A stretch of 41,939 nt of DNA from an uncultured Clostridium sp. (GTDB lineage Bacteria; Bacillota; Clostridia; TANB77; CAG-508). The first letter of the stretch is position 1; each line of letters starts with the position of its first letter. The stretch is taken from contig CABQAZ010000016.1 of the NCBI GenBank assembly GCA_902462295.1, positions 1-41,939 of the forward strand. Reading direction: 5' to 3'. Under the pieces are notes generated by a model. The model searched no databases. It was not told the DNA's origin and saw only the letters and a list, made by a program, of their open reading frames with translations. Of this stretch, positions 1 to 8,088 are shown piece after piece. A program made the position numbers and the translations under genes.

Positions 1-1
1 T

Positions 2-346
2 ATTGAAATTAAAGATATAAAATTCACAGATGAATTTATAACTAAAAGCAGTAAAGAATACTTAAAATATCTTAGTTCTATTATGAATGACAATAATATT
101 GGAATTAAATTTCATAAAGAAATTGGCGAAATTGAGTTAAAAAATATGGAATCGAATTACGATATTTTATCAATTATGAAAATGAAAAACAAAGAATATT
201 CTAATAAATTTTTAGAAGAATTTATTACTAAATCACAAGAACATTTATATATAGATGGCATTGTCAGTTGTCCATATACTGAAAAAAATGTTATTAAAGA
301 TATTTTAATATTGGTGCCAAAAAATGAATTAATTAACACTATTTAA
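2..346 (+). CDS. Hypothetical protein, 5' end cut off by the window
   Basis: The reading frame is open from the first base of the window to a TAA at 344-346, so the start lies outside. The visible ~114 residues are rich in Lys, Glu and Ile, with no signal peptide or membrane segment. An internal ATG at 83 has no good ribosome site, so it is unlikely to be the true start. I do not recognise the family. It lies 20 bases upstream of a TnpV-like gene on the same strand, so both may belong to one mobile-element remnant. Confidence 0.55.
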   Translation: MEIKDIKFTDEFITKSSKEYLKYLSSIMNDNNIGIKFHKEIGEIELKNMESNYDILSIMKMKNKEYSNKFLEEFITKSQEHLYIDGIVSCPYTEKNVIKDILILVPKNELINTI

Positions 347-366
347 AGAAGAAAGGAATGATAAAA

Positions 367-723
367 ATGAAAGTTACTTATACAAAAAAAGGAGATTATT
401 TATTACCAGATTTATATTTAGAAAAAGGCGAAAATTATGGAAGGCTTGGAAGATATGGAATATTAAGATTACACTTTATTGCACAAAACAAGCAAGCACT
501 TTATGAGACATTATTGATGACAAGTAAATTAACTCATCATCTTCTTTTAGTCAGTGATTCTTGTGAGAATTATTATAAAGAACTAATGGAAAGTTATATT
601 AAGAATGATGAAAGACTGTCTGAAAAAAGCAAAGAATTAAATCCATTAGAATGGACAAAATTAATGAACAATTATAAAAATACAGCAGAAGAAATTGTCT
701 TAAATGAATATGTTTTTATATAA
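367..723 (+). CDS. TnpV-like transposon-encoded protein
   Basis: The 118-residue product has the layout of TnpV, an accessory protein of Tn4451-type and related clostridial integrative elements. It opens with a short strand (KVTYTKKGDYLLPDL), then has a GRLGRYGILRLHF stretch and a C-terminal helix ending in LEWTKLMNNYKNTAEEIV. ATG 367 is preferred over ATG 358 because GAAAGG at 351-356 is one base from 358 but ten from 367. TnpV's function is not known. No large resolvase (TnpX) is visible nearby, so this looks like a leftover from an element that inserted here or lies mostly outside the window. Confidence 0.75.
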   Translation: MKVTYTKKGDYLLPDLYLEKGENYGRLGRYGILRLHFIAQNKQALYETLLMTSKLTHHLLLVSDSCENYYKELMESYIKNDERLSEKSKELNPLEWTKLMNNYKNTAEEIVLNEYVFI

Positions 724-732
724 ATAATCTTC

Positions 733-783
733 AAAAAAGAGAAAAAAATTATCAGAATAATTTAATCCTCTTTTTTGTTTTTT
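733..783 (+). terminator. Rho-independent-type terminator after tnpV-like gene
   Basis: AAAAAAGAG at 733-741 pairs with CTCTTTTTT at 768-776 and is followed by more T. It lies between convergent genes, so it can end the plus-strand unit. Confidence 0.6.
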
Positions 784-846
784 TGAATGTAGGAATAAAA
801 TCTATGTCTAGCCAGCACTGAATTTATACTCCCGCATAAATTCTAC

Positions 847-862
847 TATGGGAATTCCCATA
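847..862. repeat. 16-bp perfect palindrome
   Basis: TATGGGAATTCCCATA is a perfect inverted repeat in the spacer between the tnpV-like gene and the minus-strand operon. It has no T-run, so it is more like a protein-binding site or recombination relic than a terminator. Confidence 0.5.
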
Positions 863-902
863 CCCTTTATAAAATAAAAATACTATTCAAAATCAACTAT
901 AT

Positions 903-1451
903 TTACTCAAATATTATCTTTTCACTATCACTAATATAAATTGCCTGATTATCAGTTAAATATAAATCATCGTTTGAAGTTATTATTCCGTTATTGCTTC
1001 CTTCATCACAATGAACATCTAATCTATTTTCAATAAAGCCAAGTCCATTCTGATATTTTCCACTAGCACATACACTACCTGCACTTACTCCAACATAAAC
1101 TCCACCTTGACTAATATATTCATCAATAGTCATTTTAAATTTAATTTCATCAATTCTTTCAACTAGATATTTTGTGCTACCACCACAAACATATATTGCG
1201 TTATATTGATTTACTTCATCTTGTGAAAGTGGTTTATGCATATCATATACTTTAATATTCTCATCTGTAATTCCACAATTGGTTAAATCATCTAAACATC
1301 CAGATAAAATTCTTACAGCGTCTGGATCATTAGCAGCAGTGATTATAAATAAAACTTTTACATTCTCAATATTTGTATTTAATAATTCTATAAATTTATT
1401 TTTAATATTTTCATTATCAAATCCTGTACTTGTTAAAAGTATTTTTTTCAT
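903..1451 (-). CDS. Peptidase S51 (dipeptidase E-like) family protein
   Basis: This 182-residue protein has the class I glutamine-amidotransferase-like fold of peptidase S51, cytoplasmic serine peptidases that cleave after N-terminal Asp or act on small amides. Visible motifs are the beta-strand/turn ICGGSTKYL-type segment (YVCGGST near 87-93) and the nucleophile elbow GVSAGS at 121-126 with Ser124; His147 follows. Its ATG overlaps the TAA of the upstream P-loop gene by one base (TAATG), which implies translational coupling. It is the last gene of a four-gene operon with a HerA ATPase and a nuclease, so a role in defence (processing or toxin regulation) is possible but inferred only from position. 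Confidence 0.8.
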   Translation of the reverse strand: MKKILLTSTGFDNENIKNKFIELLNTNIENVKVLFIITAANDPDAVRILSGCLDDLTNCGITDENIKVYDMHKPLSQDEVNQYNAIYVCGGSTKYLVERIDEIKFKMTIDEYISQGGVYVGVSAGSVCASGKYQNGLGFIENRLDVHCDEGSNNGIITSNDDLYLTDNQAIYISDSEKIIFE

Positions 1452-1912
1452 TATAACACCTTCTTTCTTTGTTGTTTAACTTCAATAGTTATTGTTGGTA
1501 TATTAGCATTTCTAATTTCTTCTTCTATTTTTTGTTGCATATTTTTAGCATTATTAAAATCTGCATTTCTTAATTTTGTTCTTTCAAATAATAATTCGTC
1601 ATCTATATGCAAATATACTATTAAATCACAATCTAATAAAACAGTTCCAAACATAGGAGTTCCGGGTTTAATAGTTAATTTTGTTATAACAAGTTCATCC
1701 ATTTTATTTCCTATTTCTTCTGTCCAAGGTGTTCTACAAACATATTCTGTTTCTTCTTTTGTTAATAATGGAAAAATCTCTTTATCCATATCAACACCAA
1801 TATTAGCATTGTTTATTAAAGTTGATTTACCTGTACAAGTAGTTCCTAGAACACATATTCTTTTATCGTAATTATCATTAAATATTTGCATTAATTCTTC
1901 TATATTGCTCAT
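1451..1912 (-). CDS. Small P-loop ATPase/kinase-like protein
   Basis: The product is 153 residues. A Walker A motif, GTTCTGKST, lies close to the N-terminus, and a strand ending LLDCDLIVYLHID resembles the Walker B region of adenylate-kinase-like and nucleoside-kinase P-loop proteins. The substrate is unknown. ATG 1912 is chosen over ATG 1930 because AAAGGA (complement of 1921-1926) sits eight bases upstream of 1912. It follows the herA-like stop by 27 bases and is coupled to the S51 gene. The pair may be cargo added to the HerA-nuclease module. Confidence 0.75.
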   Translation of the reverse strand: MSNIEELMQIFNDNYDKRICVLGTTCTGKSTLINNANIGVDMDKEIFPLLTKEETEYVCRTPWTEEIGNKMDELVITKLTIKPGTPMFGTVLLDCDLIVYLHIDDELLFERTKLRNADFNNAKNMQQKIEEEIRNANIPTITIEVKQQRKKVL

Positions 1913-1939
1913 AGTAATTTTCCTTTTCATATTATATTT

Positions 1940-3700
1940 TTATTCATTACGCCATCTTTTTATAGTTTCTGTTAAATCTATATCTATCCATTCTTTATTC
2001 CATTCACTATAGAAATTGACATTATCAGATTTAGGTCTAGGATTTGGCAGATCCATTTTTATTATAGCTGGAATAGTAGTTGCATCACCAACAATAAGTG
2101 CCTCACCAGAAGATAATGTTGGCAAACAGTCAACTAAAGAACTATTATTGTCAGGCAAAAGCCTTTTTACACAATTTTGATCATTAAAATTAGTTAGTCT
2201 TAATACAACAAAATTATTACATTGAGAAAATATTGTTTCTGAAACTTCCGAAGGCCTTTGGCTTACTACCATAAGACTAAGTCCATATTTTCTTCCTTCT
2301 TTTGCAATTCTTTCAATAGATTTTCTTGAAGCATTATATTCTGCACCACCATCTTTAGGTATATAGTTATGTGCTTCCTCACAAACTATCATAAAAGGTA
2401 TATCATTTTGCTCATTGTTTTTATGCTTGTTTTTAGAATAATGAAATGCAAAATCAAAAATTAATCTTGCTACTAAACTAACAGTTATACTTAAGACTTC
2501 AAATGGAACTCCACTTAAATCAATTATAGATATATTAGCTTTATCAATATATCCAATAAATTGTTTCAATATAATTGAAAAGTCTTCTGTTTTAAATTCT
2601 GTTCCATTATCTTTTTTAGGATTCGTTATAAAGTTTAATCGTTTATCATTTAATTTTGTCTCAATTCTTGTTAAGAATCTTTCAAATTCACCATTAAATG
2701 GACCATTACTAGCTTTTGTTGCTGCAGCTGTAGAACTAGAAACAAATTCATAAGTTGAATCTAAATATTCTGTTATATCTTCAATCAAACGCCCATCCTT
2801 TAGTTTCGGTTTACCATATTCTCCATCAATTTTACTTATAATTTCACAATTTAAATTATATATAAAATTATATACTTCTTTAATGTCAAAATAAACTGGC
2901 ATATCATATGTTATTTTTCTTCCTGGATTATGTTTTTCTTTACTTAGAATTACAGCTCTTTTAAATTGTGAAATTTGATTATGAGAATTCATTTCATTAC
3001 TTTCAATAAAAAGTGACTCTAACTCTTCAGAATTCATTAACCAATATGGAATATTAATTTTTTCAACATCTAAATTATTTAATGTAAAATTTTCTGATTC
3101 ATCTAAAGAAAATGCATTTTTATATTCTGAATGTATATCAAAAATTATAATATGAGAATTTTTCTGACATTCCTTATTAATATTTACCGCATTATCTATT
3201 CCTGCTACTTGTTGAATGATTTTAGCAACAGAACAAGATTTACCGCTTCCTGTTGATCCTACAACCCCAATATGTTTACTAAAAAAAGCATTTCCGTTAA
3301 TGTAGTAATCTATAGAATCATTATTAGACAATTTTCCCATTCGGTACGTAAAATCCTTACTTTTAGCAAATATCTTATCTATTATTTCATTATCTGGTAT
3401 AAATACTGGTTCAGTAGGTGATGGTATATTAACAGTTCCTTGTTTAAAATCTATATTTTCATCATTTTGAAAATAACTTCCTACAGGCTGTGTTTCAATA
3501 TGATATTCAATATCTTTTTGTCCTTCTATTGTTTTTATATTTAAAATTGTTACTAAAATATAATTAAAATTTCCTTCTTGTACGGCTAAATATTTTCCTA
3601 TTTTTATGAAATTTTTATTTTGTTCAAACTCTTCAATACTATTTAATTTTATTTTTATAATAGCTCCTGTACTTTCAAAAACTTTACCTATTTCTTTCAT
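1940..3700 (-). CDS. herA: HerA-type hexameric ATPase (DUF87 family)
   Basis: The 586-residue protein has a HAS-barrel-like N-terminus (about 1-100), Walker A GSTGSGKS at 148-155, Walker B FMIVCEEAH near 436-443, then SRKSIERIAKEGRKYG and the SQRPSEV sensor/arginine region near 480-486. These are hallmarks of HerA, a ring-shaped DNA translocase of the FtsK/HerA superfamily. In archaea HerA works with NurA in end resection; in bacteria it is often paired with nucleases or SIR2 proteins in anti-phage systems. The ATG follows a strong AGGAGG site and overlaps the end of the upstream nuclease gene by 17 bases, so the two are probably made together and form a complex. Confidence 0.9.
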   Translation of the reverse strand: MKEIGKVFESTGAIIKIKLNSIEEFEQNKNFIKIGKYLAVQEGNFNYILVTILNIKTIEGQKDIEYHIETQPVGSYFQNDENIDFKQGTVNIPSPTEPVFIPDNEIIDKIFAKSKDFTYRMGKLSNNDSIDYYINGNAFFSKHIGVVGSTGSGKSCSVAKIIQQVAGIDNAVNINKECQKNSHIIIFDIHSEYKNAFSLDESENFTLNNLDVEKINIPYWLMNSEELESLFIESNEMNSHNQISQFKRAVILSKEKHNPGRKITYDMPVYFDIKEVYNFIYNLNCEIISKIDGEYGKPKLKDGRLIEDITEYLDSTYEFVSSSTAAATKASNGPFNGEFERFLTRIETKLNDKRLNFITNPKKDNGTEFKTEDFSIILKQFIGYIDKANISIIDLSGVPFEVLSITVSLVARLIFDFAFHYSKNKHKNNEQNDIPFMIVCEEAHNYIPKDGGAEYNASRKSIERIAKEGRKYGLSLMVVSQRPSEVSETIFSQCNNFVVLRLTNFNDQNCVKRLLPDNNSSLVDCLPTLSSGEALIVGDATTIPAIIKMDLPNPRPKSDNVNFYSEWNKEWIDIDLTETIKRWRNE

Positions 3701-4970
3701 TTTTACCTCCTAAATAAAAAACTTCTTTTACATCATCCATAGTTAATCCTTGCATTTTAGTACAAGCAATACCTGTTTCCTCTAATTTCTCGACATAAAT
3801 ATCTCCTATAGCAAATACATCATTGGGTATATTAGTTATTAAATAATCATCAATTTCTTTACATCTTAGACATATTTTTAAAGAACAGCCATCAGCGTTA
3901 ATAAATTTATCTAAATTAAATTTCCTTGCTACATCGCCATTTTCAAATGAAACCTTATAATTGTTATATAAAATCATTTGTATTTCTAAAAATTTATCAT
4001 AATTTTTATCTTCAATGATAAAAATAGGACATTTATTTAATTGGGGCTTTTTGTTATATTTTGCAATATAATCAACGATAAATGAGGCTACTTCTGAATT
4101 AGAATATTTACTAATATCAAAGTATATAACTCTAACACTAGAATTATTTTGCAATCGAATTCTTAAATTATTTTTTATTATTTTTTTATATTTTTCAAAA
4201 GAATATATTGATTTCAACCACTTAGTTGATAATAATTCTTTTAACTCATATACTTTATTTTTAAAAGCCCAACATTCTATAATTCTTTCTTTCTTATCTT
4301 CATTTGCACTAATTGTTGCTACTTTATGAAAAAAGTTAGGATAAAAAAGATTAATTGCATCATCTTCATTATGGCCATCACTTATTATTTTTTGTATTAT
4401 TTCGTTAAAAAGGCTATCATAAGATGGGGCTGAAAAAATCTCAATTCTGTTAATAAAATCATCAATATTAATTTTTAAAATTTTATTACCTTGTTTTTCA
4501 ATATATTCATGAATAATTTTTATATCATTACTTTCCAATTCCTTTTTATAAAACAATTTATTAATGCTATCGTCAAAATTGTAAATAAATGGAAAATACT
4601 TTTTAATATAACTTTTATTTTTTGTCTTTAATATTTCAGTAAATATCGTATTATTAAATTCTTCTTTTTTTTCAATTGAGGAATTTTTATAATGAATGTA
4701 TAGCTTATAATTAAGAGTTTTATCTTCCATATAAGACAATAACATATCTAATATAGGCTTAGCTAATACACTTGGAGTTAAATTTTCAGTCGACTCATAA
4801 TATTTACATTGAACTGCTATAGTTTTATCAGGTAGAAAGATATCTAAGTCTTCTTTAGTACCTTCTAACATTATCTGAGTTTTATCATCGTCTGCTTTTA
4901 AAATCTCTAAAATACTCTTATTAAATTGATAATTAAAGCCTAATATTGTTGCATTAGCTGTTCTATCCAA
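3684..4970 (-). CDS. DUF4297-like nuclease partner of HerA
   Basis: This 428-residue protein starts with a TTG (4970) ten bases from a strong GGAGG. Its N-terminus has GFNYQFNKSI (11-20), then EGTKEDLDIF (36-45) and AVQCKYYES (52-60). An acidic patch plus QxK is the pattern of PD-(D/E)XK nuclease domains such as DUF4297/Cap4-type effectors. The remaining ~360 residues are helical and Lys/Asn-rich, probably a sensor or HerA-binding part. HerA paired with DUF4297 is a described phage-defence pair; assignment to that exact family is from motif pattern and gene order and needs a profile search. The operon promoter should lie just upstream of 4970. Confidence 0.7.
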   Translation of the reverse strand: MDRTANATILGFNYQFNKSILEILKADDDKTQIMLEGTKEDLDIFLPDKTIAVQCKYYESTENLTPSVLAKPILDMLLSYMEDKTLNYKLYIHYKNSSIEKKEEFNNTIFTEILKTKNKSYIKKYFPFIYNFDDSINKLFYKKELESNDIKIIHEYIEKQGNKILKINIDDFINRIEIFSAPSYDSLFNEIIQKIISDGHNEDDAINLFYPNFFHKVATISANEDKKERIIECWAFKNKVYELKELLSTKWLKSIYSFEKYKKIIKNNLRIRLQNNSSVRVIYFDISKYSNSEVASFIVDYIAKYNKKPQLNKCPIFIIEDKNYDKFLEIQMILYNNYKVSFENGDVARKFNLDKFINADGCSLKICLRCKEIDDYLITNIPNDVFAIGDIYVEKLEETGIACTKMQGLTMDDVKEVFYLGGKNERNR

Positions 4971-5069
4971 TTATTAGCACCTCCTTAAAAGTAAAAAAAG
5001 TATCATAATTTTAATGATACAAATCTATTTTAATTATACTATATTTAAACATTTTTTTCCATACTCCCA

Positions 5070-5098
5070 TTGAAATTTAATAAGAATTTATATATAAT
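5070..5098 (+). promoter_or_regulatory. Sigma-A-type promoter of putative small RNA
   Basis: TTGAAA at 5070-5075 and TATAAT at 5093-5098 are separated by exactly 17 bases. Nearly the same block (ATTGAAATT-AATAAGAA-TATATAAT) recurs at 11416-11445. Confidence 0.7.
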
Positions 5099-5104
5099 AT
5101 TTAT

Positions 5105-5200
5105 AGAAAGAGAGCGTTATGGTTCGTAAGCTGTTGCTTAATCGCTCCATTTGAAAATAAAGAGGTACAGCGTTTTACTGTATCTCTTTATTTTATACTT
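5105..5200 (+). ncRNA. Putative small RNA of ~95 nt
   Basis: A consensus promoter (5070-5098) is followed within 100 bases by a very strong terminator, with no reading frame or ribosome site between. The predicted transcript has a first hairpin with GAGCG/CGCTC (5112-5116/5143-5147) enclosing TAAGC/GCTTA (5127-5131/5136-5140). The terminator stem of about 17 bp (5154-5170/5178-5194) follows. I do not recognise an RNA family. It could be a regulatory RNA of the neighbouring mobile region, or simply a leader whose gene was lost. Confidence 0.45.
5154..5197 (+). terminator. Strong intrinsic terminator
   Basis: The 5154-5170 and 5178-5194 arms are complementary over 17 bp with one G-T wobble and a seven-base loop. 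The distal arm ends in a T-rich tract. Confidence 0.8.
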
Positions 5201-5202
5201 TG

Positions 5203-5222
5203 GCGTAATTTTAGCGTAATTT
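5203..5222. repeat. Paired GCGTAATTT direct repeats
   Basis: GCGTAATTT occurs at 5203-5211 and 5214-5222 with an 11-base period, about one helical turn. This could be a protein-binding pair. Such repeats can also remain at the 3' end of phage-type integrase genes, but no integrase is visible. Confidence 0.35.
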
Positions 5223-5249
5223 ATAGTAAAAAATTTTTTCTATTATAAT

Positions 5250-5399
5250 TCAATATATAAATTTAGTTTGTACAGTTAAATGCTTATTTTCATCAAATCG
5301 CTCTTCAGTACCTTGTTTACAAAAATTTTCAAATTCTAAAATAACTAATCAAACATTTTCTTTATTGACTTTATCTTCAAAAATCTTTAATGCTGTATT
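5250..5399 (-). pseudogene. Decayed reading frame of unknown function
   Basis: On the minus strand one frame reads NTALKIFEDKVNKENV, then a TGA, then LVILEFENFCKQGTEERFDE and onward to a TGA at 5250-5252. The composition on both sides of the internal stop looks protein-coding, but there is no start or ribosome site. I do not recognise the source family. Confidence 0.35.
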
Positions 5400-5441
5400 C
5401 GTATGTATTATTTATTGATTTTTATATAAAATAAACATGTT

Positions 5442-6113
5442 TTACGGATTACATCTTGAACATGCTGTGTATCCTTTAGCTTTAGCTGTATTGATATTTA
5501 TAGAAATTTTGCTCTTTTTCAAGTAAGAACAAGTACTTTTGTGGTATTTATCACCAGTTTTTGTTATATATACAGTGGTTTCTTGAGAATCTAAATTGAC
5601 AGCTTGGGTAGATGTATTATTTAAAGATTTTTGAGTTGTACTACTAGAAGTGTTAGAAGACTGCGTATTAGTGATAGACGATTTACTAGAAGCAATCTTT
5701 TGAGCTTCTTCTAATTTTTGGTTAAGTTCGTTTTTCTCATTCTCTAAATTACTTTTTTCATTTTCTAAGTTCGTTTTTTCTTCTTTTAATTTTTCATTTT
5801 CATCTTGTAATGTTGTAATTTGTGTTTTAGTATCTTCATTTTCTTTATTTAAAGTATTAACTTGACCATTTAATTGTTCATTATTAGAAGTCAAATCGGT
5901 TATATTTTTTTCTAAATTCGATACTTGTTGTTTTAAGTCTTTTAGTTCATTTGATAGTTTTACATTTTCTTGAGCTTCGTCAGTTGAAGCACAACAATAA
6001 ATAATGAAAACAAGTAATATAATTATTATAGTTTTTATTATATCTTTAATATTTTCCTTTTTAGGCTTGATTTCAGTATCTGTTGTTTTATTTGGTTTAG
6101 TTTCATTTTCCAT
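5442..6113 (-). CDS. Membrane-anchored coiled-coil protein with Ada-like Cys-rich C-terminus
   Basis: The 223-residue protein has a charged cytoplasmic N-terminus (1-24), one membrane segment (about 25-43, IKTIIIILLVFIIYCC), and a long heptad-repeat coiled coil rich in Asn/Glu/Lys (about 50-145). A Ser/Thr linker leads to a C-terminal zinc-ribbon-like domain, VYITKTGDKYHKSTCSYLKK...CSRC, of the Ada metal-binding-like type often found at the ends of secreted Firmicutes proteins. It probably sits outside the cell, tethered by its N-terminus. Its ATG overlaps the end of the upstream peptidase/esterase gene by 11 bases (ribosome site AAGGAG), so the two are likely translated together. Confidence 0.75.
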   Translation of the reverse strand: MENETKPNKTTDTEIKPKKENIKDIIKTIIIILLVFIIYCCASTDEAQENVKLSNELKDLKQQVSNLEKNITDLTSNNEQLNGQVNTLNKENEDTKTQITTLQDENEKLKEEKTNLENEKSNLENEKNELNQKLEEAQKIASSKSSITNTQSSNTSSSTTQKSLNNTSTQAVNLDSQETTVYITKTGDKYHKSTCSYLKKSKISININTAKAKGYTACSRCNP

Positions 6114-8088
6114 ACATATTCTCCTTACTAATATCTCGTTGTTCCATTTTATTAAAAGTTGAAAGAATTATTTGTTCTTGGGCAAATCTAATTCCTCTAG
6201 CATTTTTATATAAAGGATTTTTTTGTGCTAGTTTAAATGCTTCTCTGTCATTGTGAGCTGTATTAGGAATAATAGTATGACTTATATTAATTTCATTATT
6301 TCTTAATATCGCTACTGTATTTTTAGCTCTTTCAAACATATCTTGTCCAAAATTTTTTCTATAAGATTCTCCTACATCTGTAGGGACGCTTCTATCAAAA
6401 TAACTCATATCATGCATAGGTGCTAAATTTCCATTTTCATCTGTTCTATCTGATGATTTTGTTTCACACTCTAAACTCCCAACATAATAATCAAATATAA
6501 TTTTTTTATAATCTTCAATATCAAACTTTTTGCTAAATAAATCTTCGTAATTTTTTATTCCTAAAGGATAATCTAAATCTTTAGTTGGAATAGGAATGCT
6601 TCCACTTGCTCCACCAATACAAGCTGTATCAATAAGTTCGGGATGAATTAAAGAAAATCTTTGTGCAAAGCATCCAGATGAAGAATATCCATTTAAAAAT
6701 ATTTTATCATTCAAATTTACATTATATTGATTTTTCATAATTTCTTTTGCTTTATTTATTGCTTCTACTATATGTAAATCTGGTCTTTCTCCATTTTGAA
6801 AGCATTCCACTGATAATTGTTGATAATATGGAGCACTAGGTGATTCACTTGGTAATATTGGTATTAAAATTGGATTACTTCCTTTTAAAATATCATTTAA
6901 GTCTTTTCCTGTACTTAATGCTTGTTTTAATAGGGCTTGAATATTATTTGTTTCTAAATTATTTGATTCCATTACTAAGGTTTGACTATCTTTTAAAGTT
7001 GATGGGGTAATTAACACAAATGGTATTTTGGATTCTAGATTAATATGTATATTTTGATTTTTAAGTGTTTCTACAAAATTTTTACCCTTTTTTGATTTTT
7101 CTAATATTTCTTGTAACTTTTCTTGTAATATTATCTGATTGTGAGTATTTTTTACATTATTAACTATTTCCGACATCAATAATTGAGTTTTAAATTTATT
7201 TTTCAAATCAATTCCAAATGATTTGCTACAAGAGTCAAATTCATTATTTGTTATGTTTTTTATGAATTCAACTAAACTATCTATTCTCGTTTTTTTGTCT
7301 TGTTTCATAAATGCAGATGAGTAAATTTGTGCTAATATATATCTTAAATCAAGTTTTTGATTTCCAGTTTTACTATTAAAAGATTTAATGTTATCTTTTC
7401 TTGAAATGAATGTTGATATTTGCCTATTTCTAACATCTTGTATCAAAGAATTTCTGTTTAGACCATATTTTTGTATGTCTTTATCATTTAAGTTTAATAA
7501 ATATTCATCTAACATTCTTTCCATACATTGTGGTGCAATTTCACCAAAGATTTTTCTTGCTTCAGTATCTCCATTTTCTAGGTCAAAAGTATGGGTGACT
7601 TCATGAACAATACTATATAAATCTCTTAAATCACCTCTTCTAGGGCAATATACTTCACTAAAATTACTAACTTCTGCTTCTCTTGGATTGCCTTTATTAT
7701 CTAATGAATTTCCGTATTTTTCAAAAATAAATTTAAATTTACTAGACTTACCTTCTATTACTTGAATAGCATTGTTAGATAATTCTGTTCCTAAATTTGA
7801 AAAAAATTGCTTTGCTAGTTCAATAGTTTGCATTTCAGATAATCTACTAACTAATGGCATATTGTATATACTTTTTTCATTTCCTAATTTTTTACCATAA
7901 AAAGTATCTAACCTTGTTATATTAATACCATTATCAATATCTTTTTCAAAATCTCTAACAATGCCACTACTTGTAAATTCTTGTAGTATTGTTTCGAATC
8001 GAGATGGTGGAAGAACTTTTTGGCTATTAGAGCTTCTATTAAATATGTTATTTATTAATTTTAAAATAGTATCTTTTATTTTAAACAT
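6103..8088 (-). CDS. Two-domain protein: M3-like metallopeptidase fold plus alpha/beta hydrolase
   Basis: The 661-residue protein joins two apparent enzymes. Residues ~80-270 carry HEVTH (162-166) followed by FGEIAPQCMER (181-191), matching the zinc-binding HExxH plus downstream Glu of oligopeptidase-like (M3) gluzincins. Residues ~350-650 look like an esterase/feruloyl-esterase alpha/beta hydrolase: strand FVLITPS, nucleophile elbow NGYSSSG (466-472) after a strand, and a C-terminal His in NTAHND (609-614). There is no signal peptide, so it is probably cytoplasmic. AAGAGG precedes ATG 8088. The fusion is unusual, and its substrate is unknown. It is coupled to the coiled-coil gene. Confidence 0.7.
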   Translation of the reverse strand: MFKIKDTILKLINNIFNRSSNSQKVLPPSRFETILQEFTSSGIVRDFEKDIDNGINITRLDTFYGKKLGNEKSIYNMPLVSRLSEMQTIELAKQFFSNLGTELSNNAIQVIEGKSSKFKFIFEKYGNSLDNKGNPREAEVSNFSEVYCPRRGDLRDLYSIVHEVTHTFDLENGDTEARKIFGEIAPQCMERMLDEYLLNLNDKDIQKYGLNRNSLIQDVRNRQISTFISRKDNIKSFNSKTGNQKLDLRYILAQIYSSAFMKQDKKTRIDSLVEFIKNITNNEFDSCSKSFGIDLKNKFKTQLLMSEIVNNVKNTHNQIILQEKLQEILEKSKKGKNFVETLKNQNIHINLESKIPFVLITPSTLKDSQTLVMESNNLETNNIQALLKQALSTGKDLNDILKGSNPILIPILPSESPSAPYYQQLSVECFQNGERPDLHIVEAINKAKEIMKNQYNVNLNDKIFLNGYSSSGCFAQRFSLIHPELIDTACIGGASGSIPIPTKDLDYPLGIKNYEDLFSKKFDIEDYKKIIFDYYVGSLECETKSSDRTDENGNLAPMHDMSYFDRSVPTDVGESYRKNFGQDMFERAKNTVAILRNNEINISHTIIPNTAHNDREAFKLAQKNPLYKNARGIRFAQEQIILSTFNKMEQRDISKENMYGK

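Larger units (their letters stand above)
4971..5441. other. Intergenic region with small-RNA-like unit and gene remnants
   Basis: This 471-base stretch separates the defence-like operon from the next minus-strand operon. It holds the ribosome site of the nuclease gene, a plus-strand promoter, a hairpin and terminator (5070-5200), paired GCGTAATTT repeats (5203-5222) and a broken minus-strand reading frame (5250-5399). No intact gene is visible. Confidence 0.6.

Noticed and set aside
5250..5399. TGA read as Trp (alternative genetic code)
   Set aside because: The only hint is in a decayed fragment; intact genes use TGG for Trp and at least one ends in TGA.
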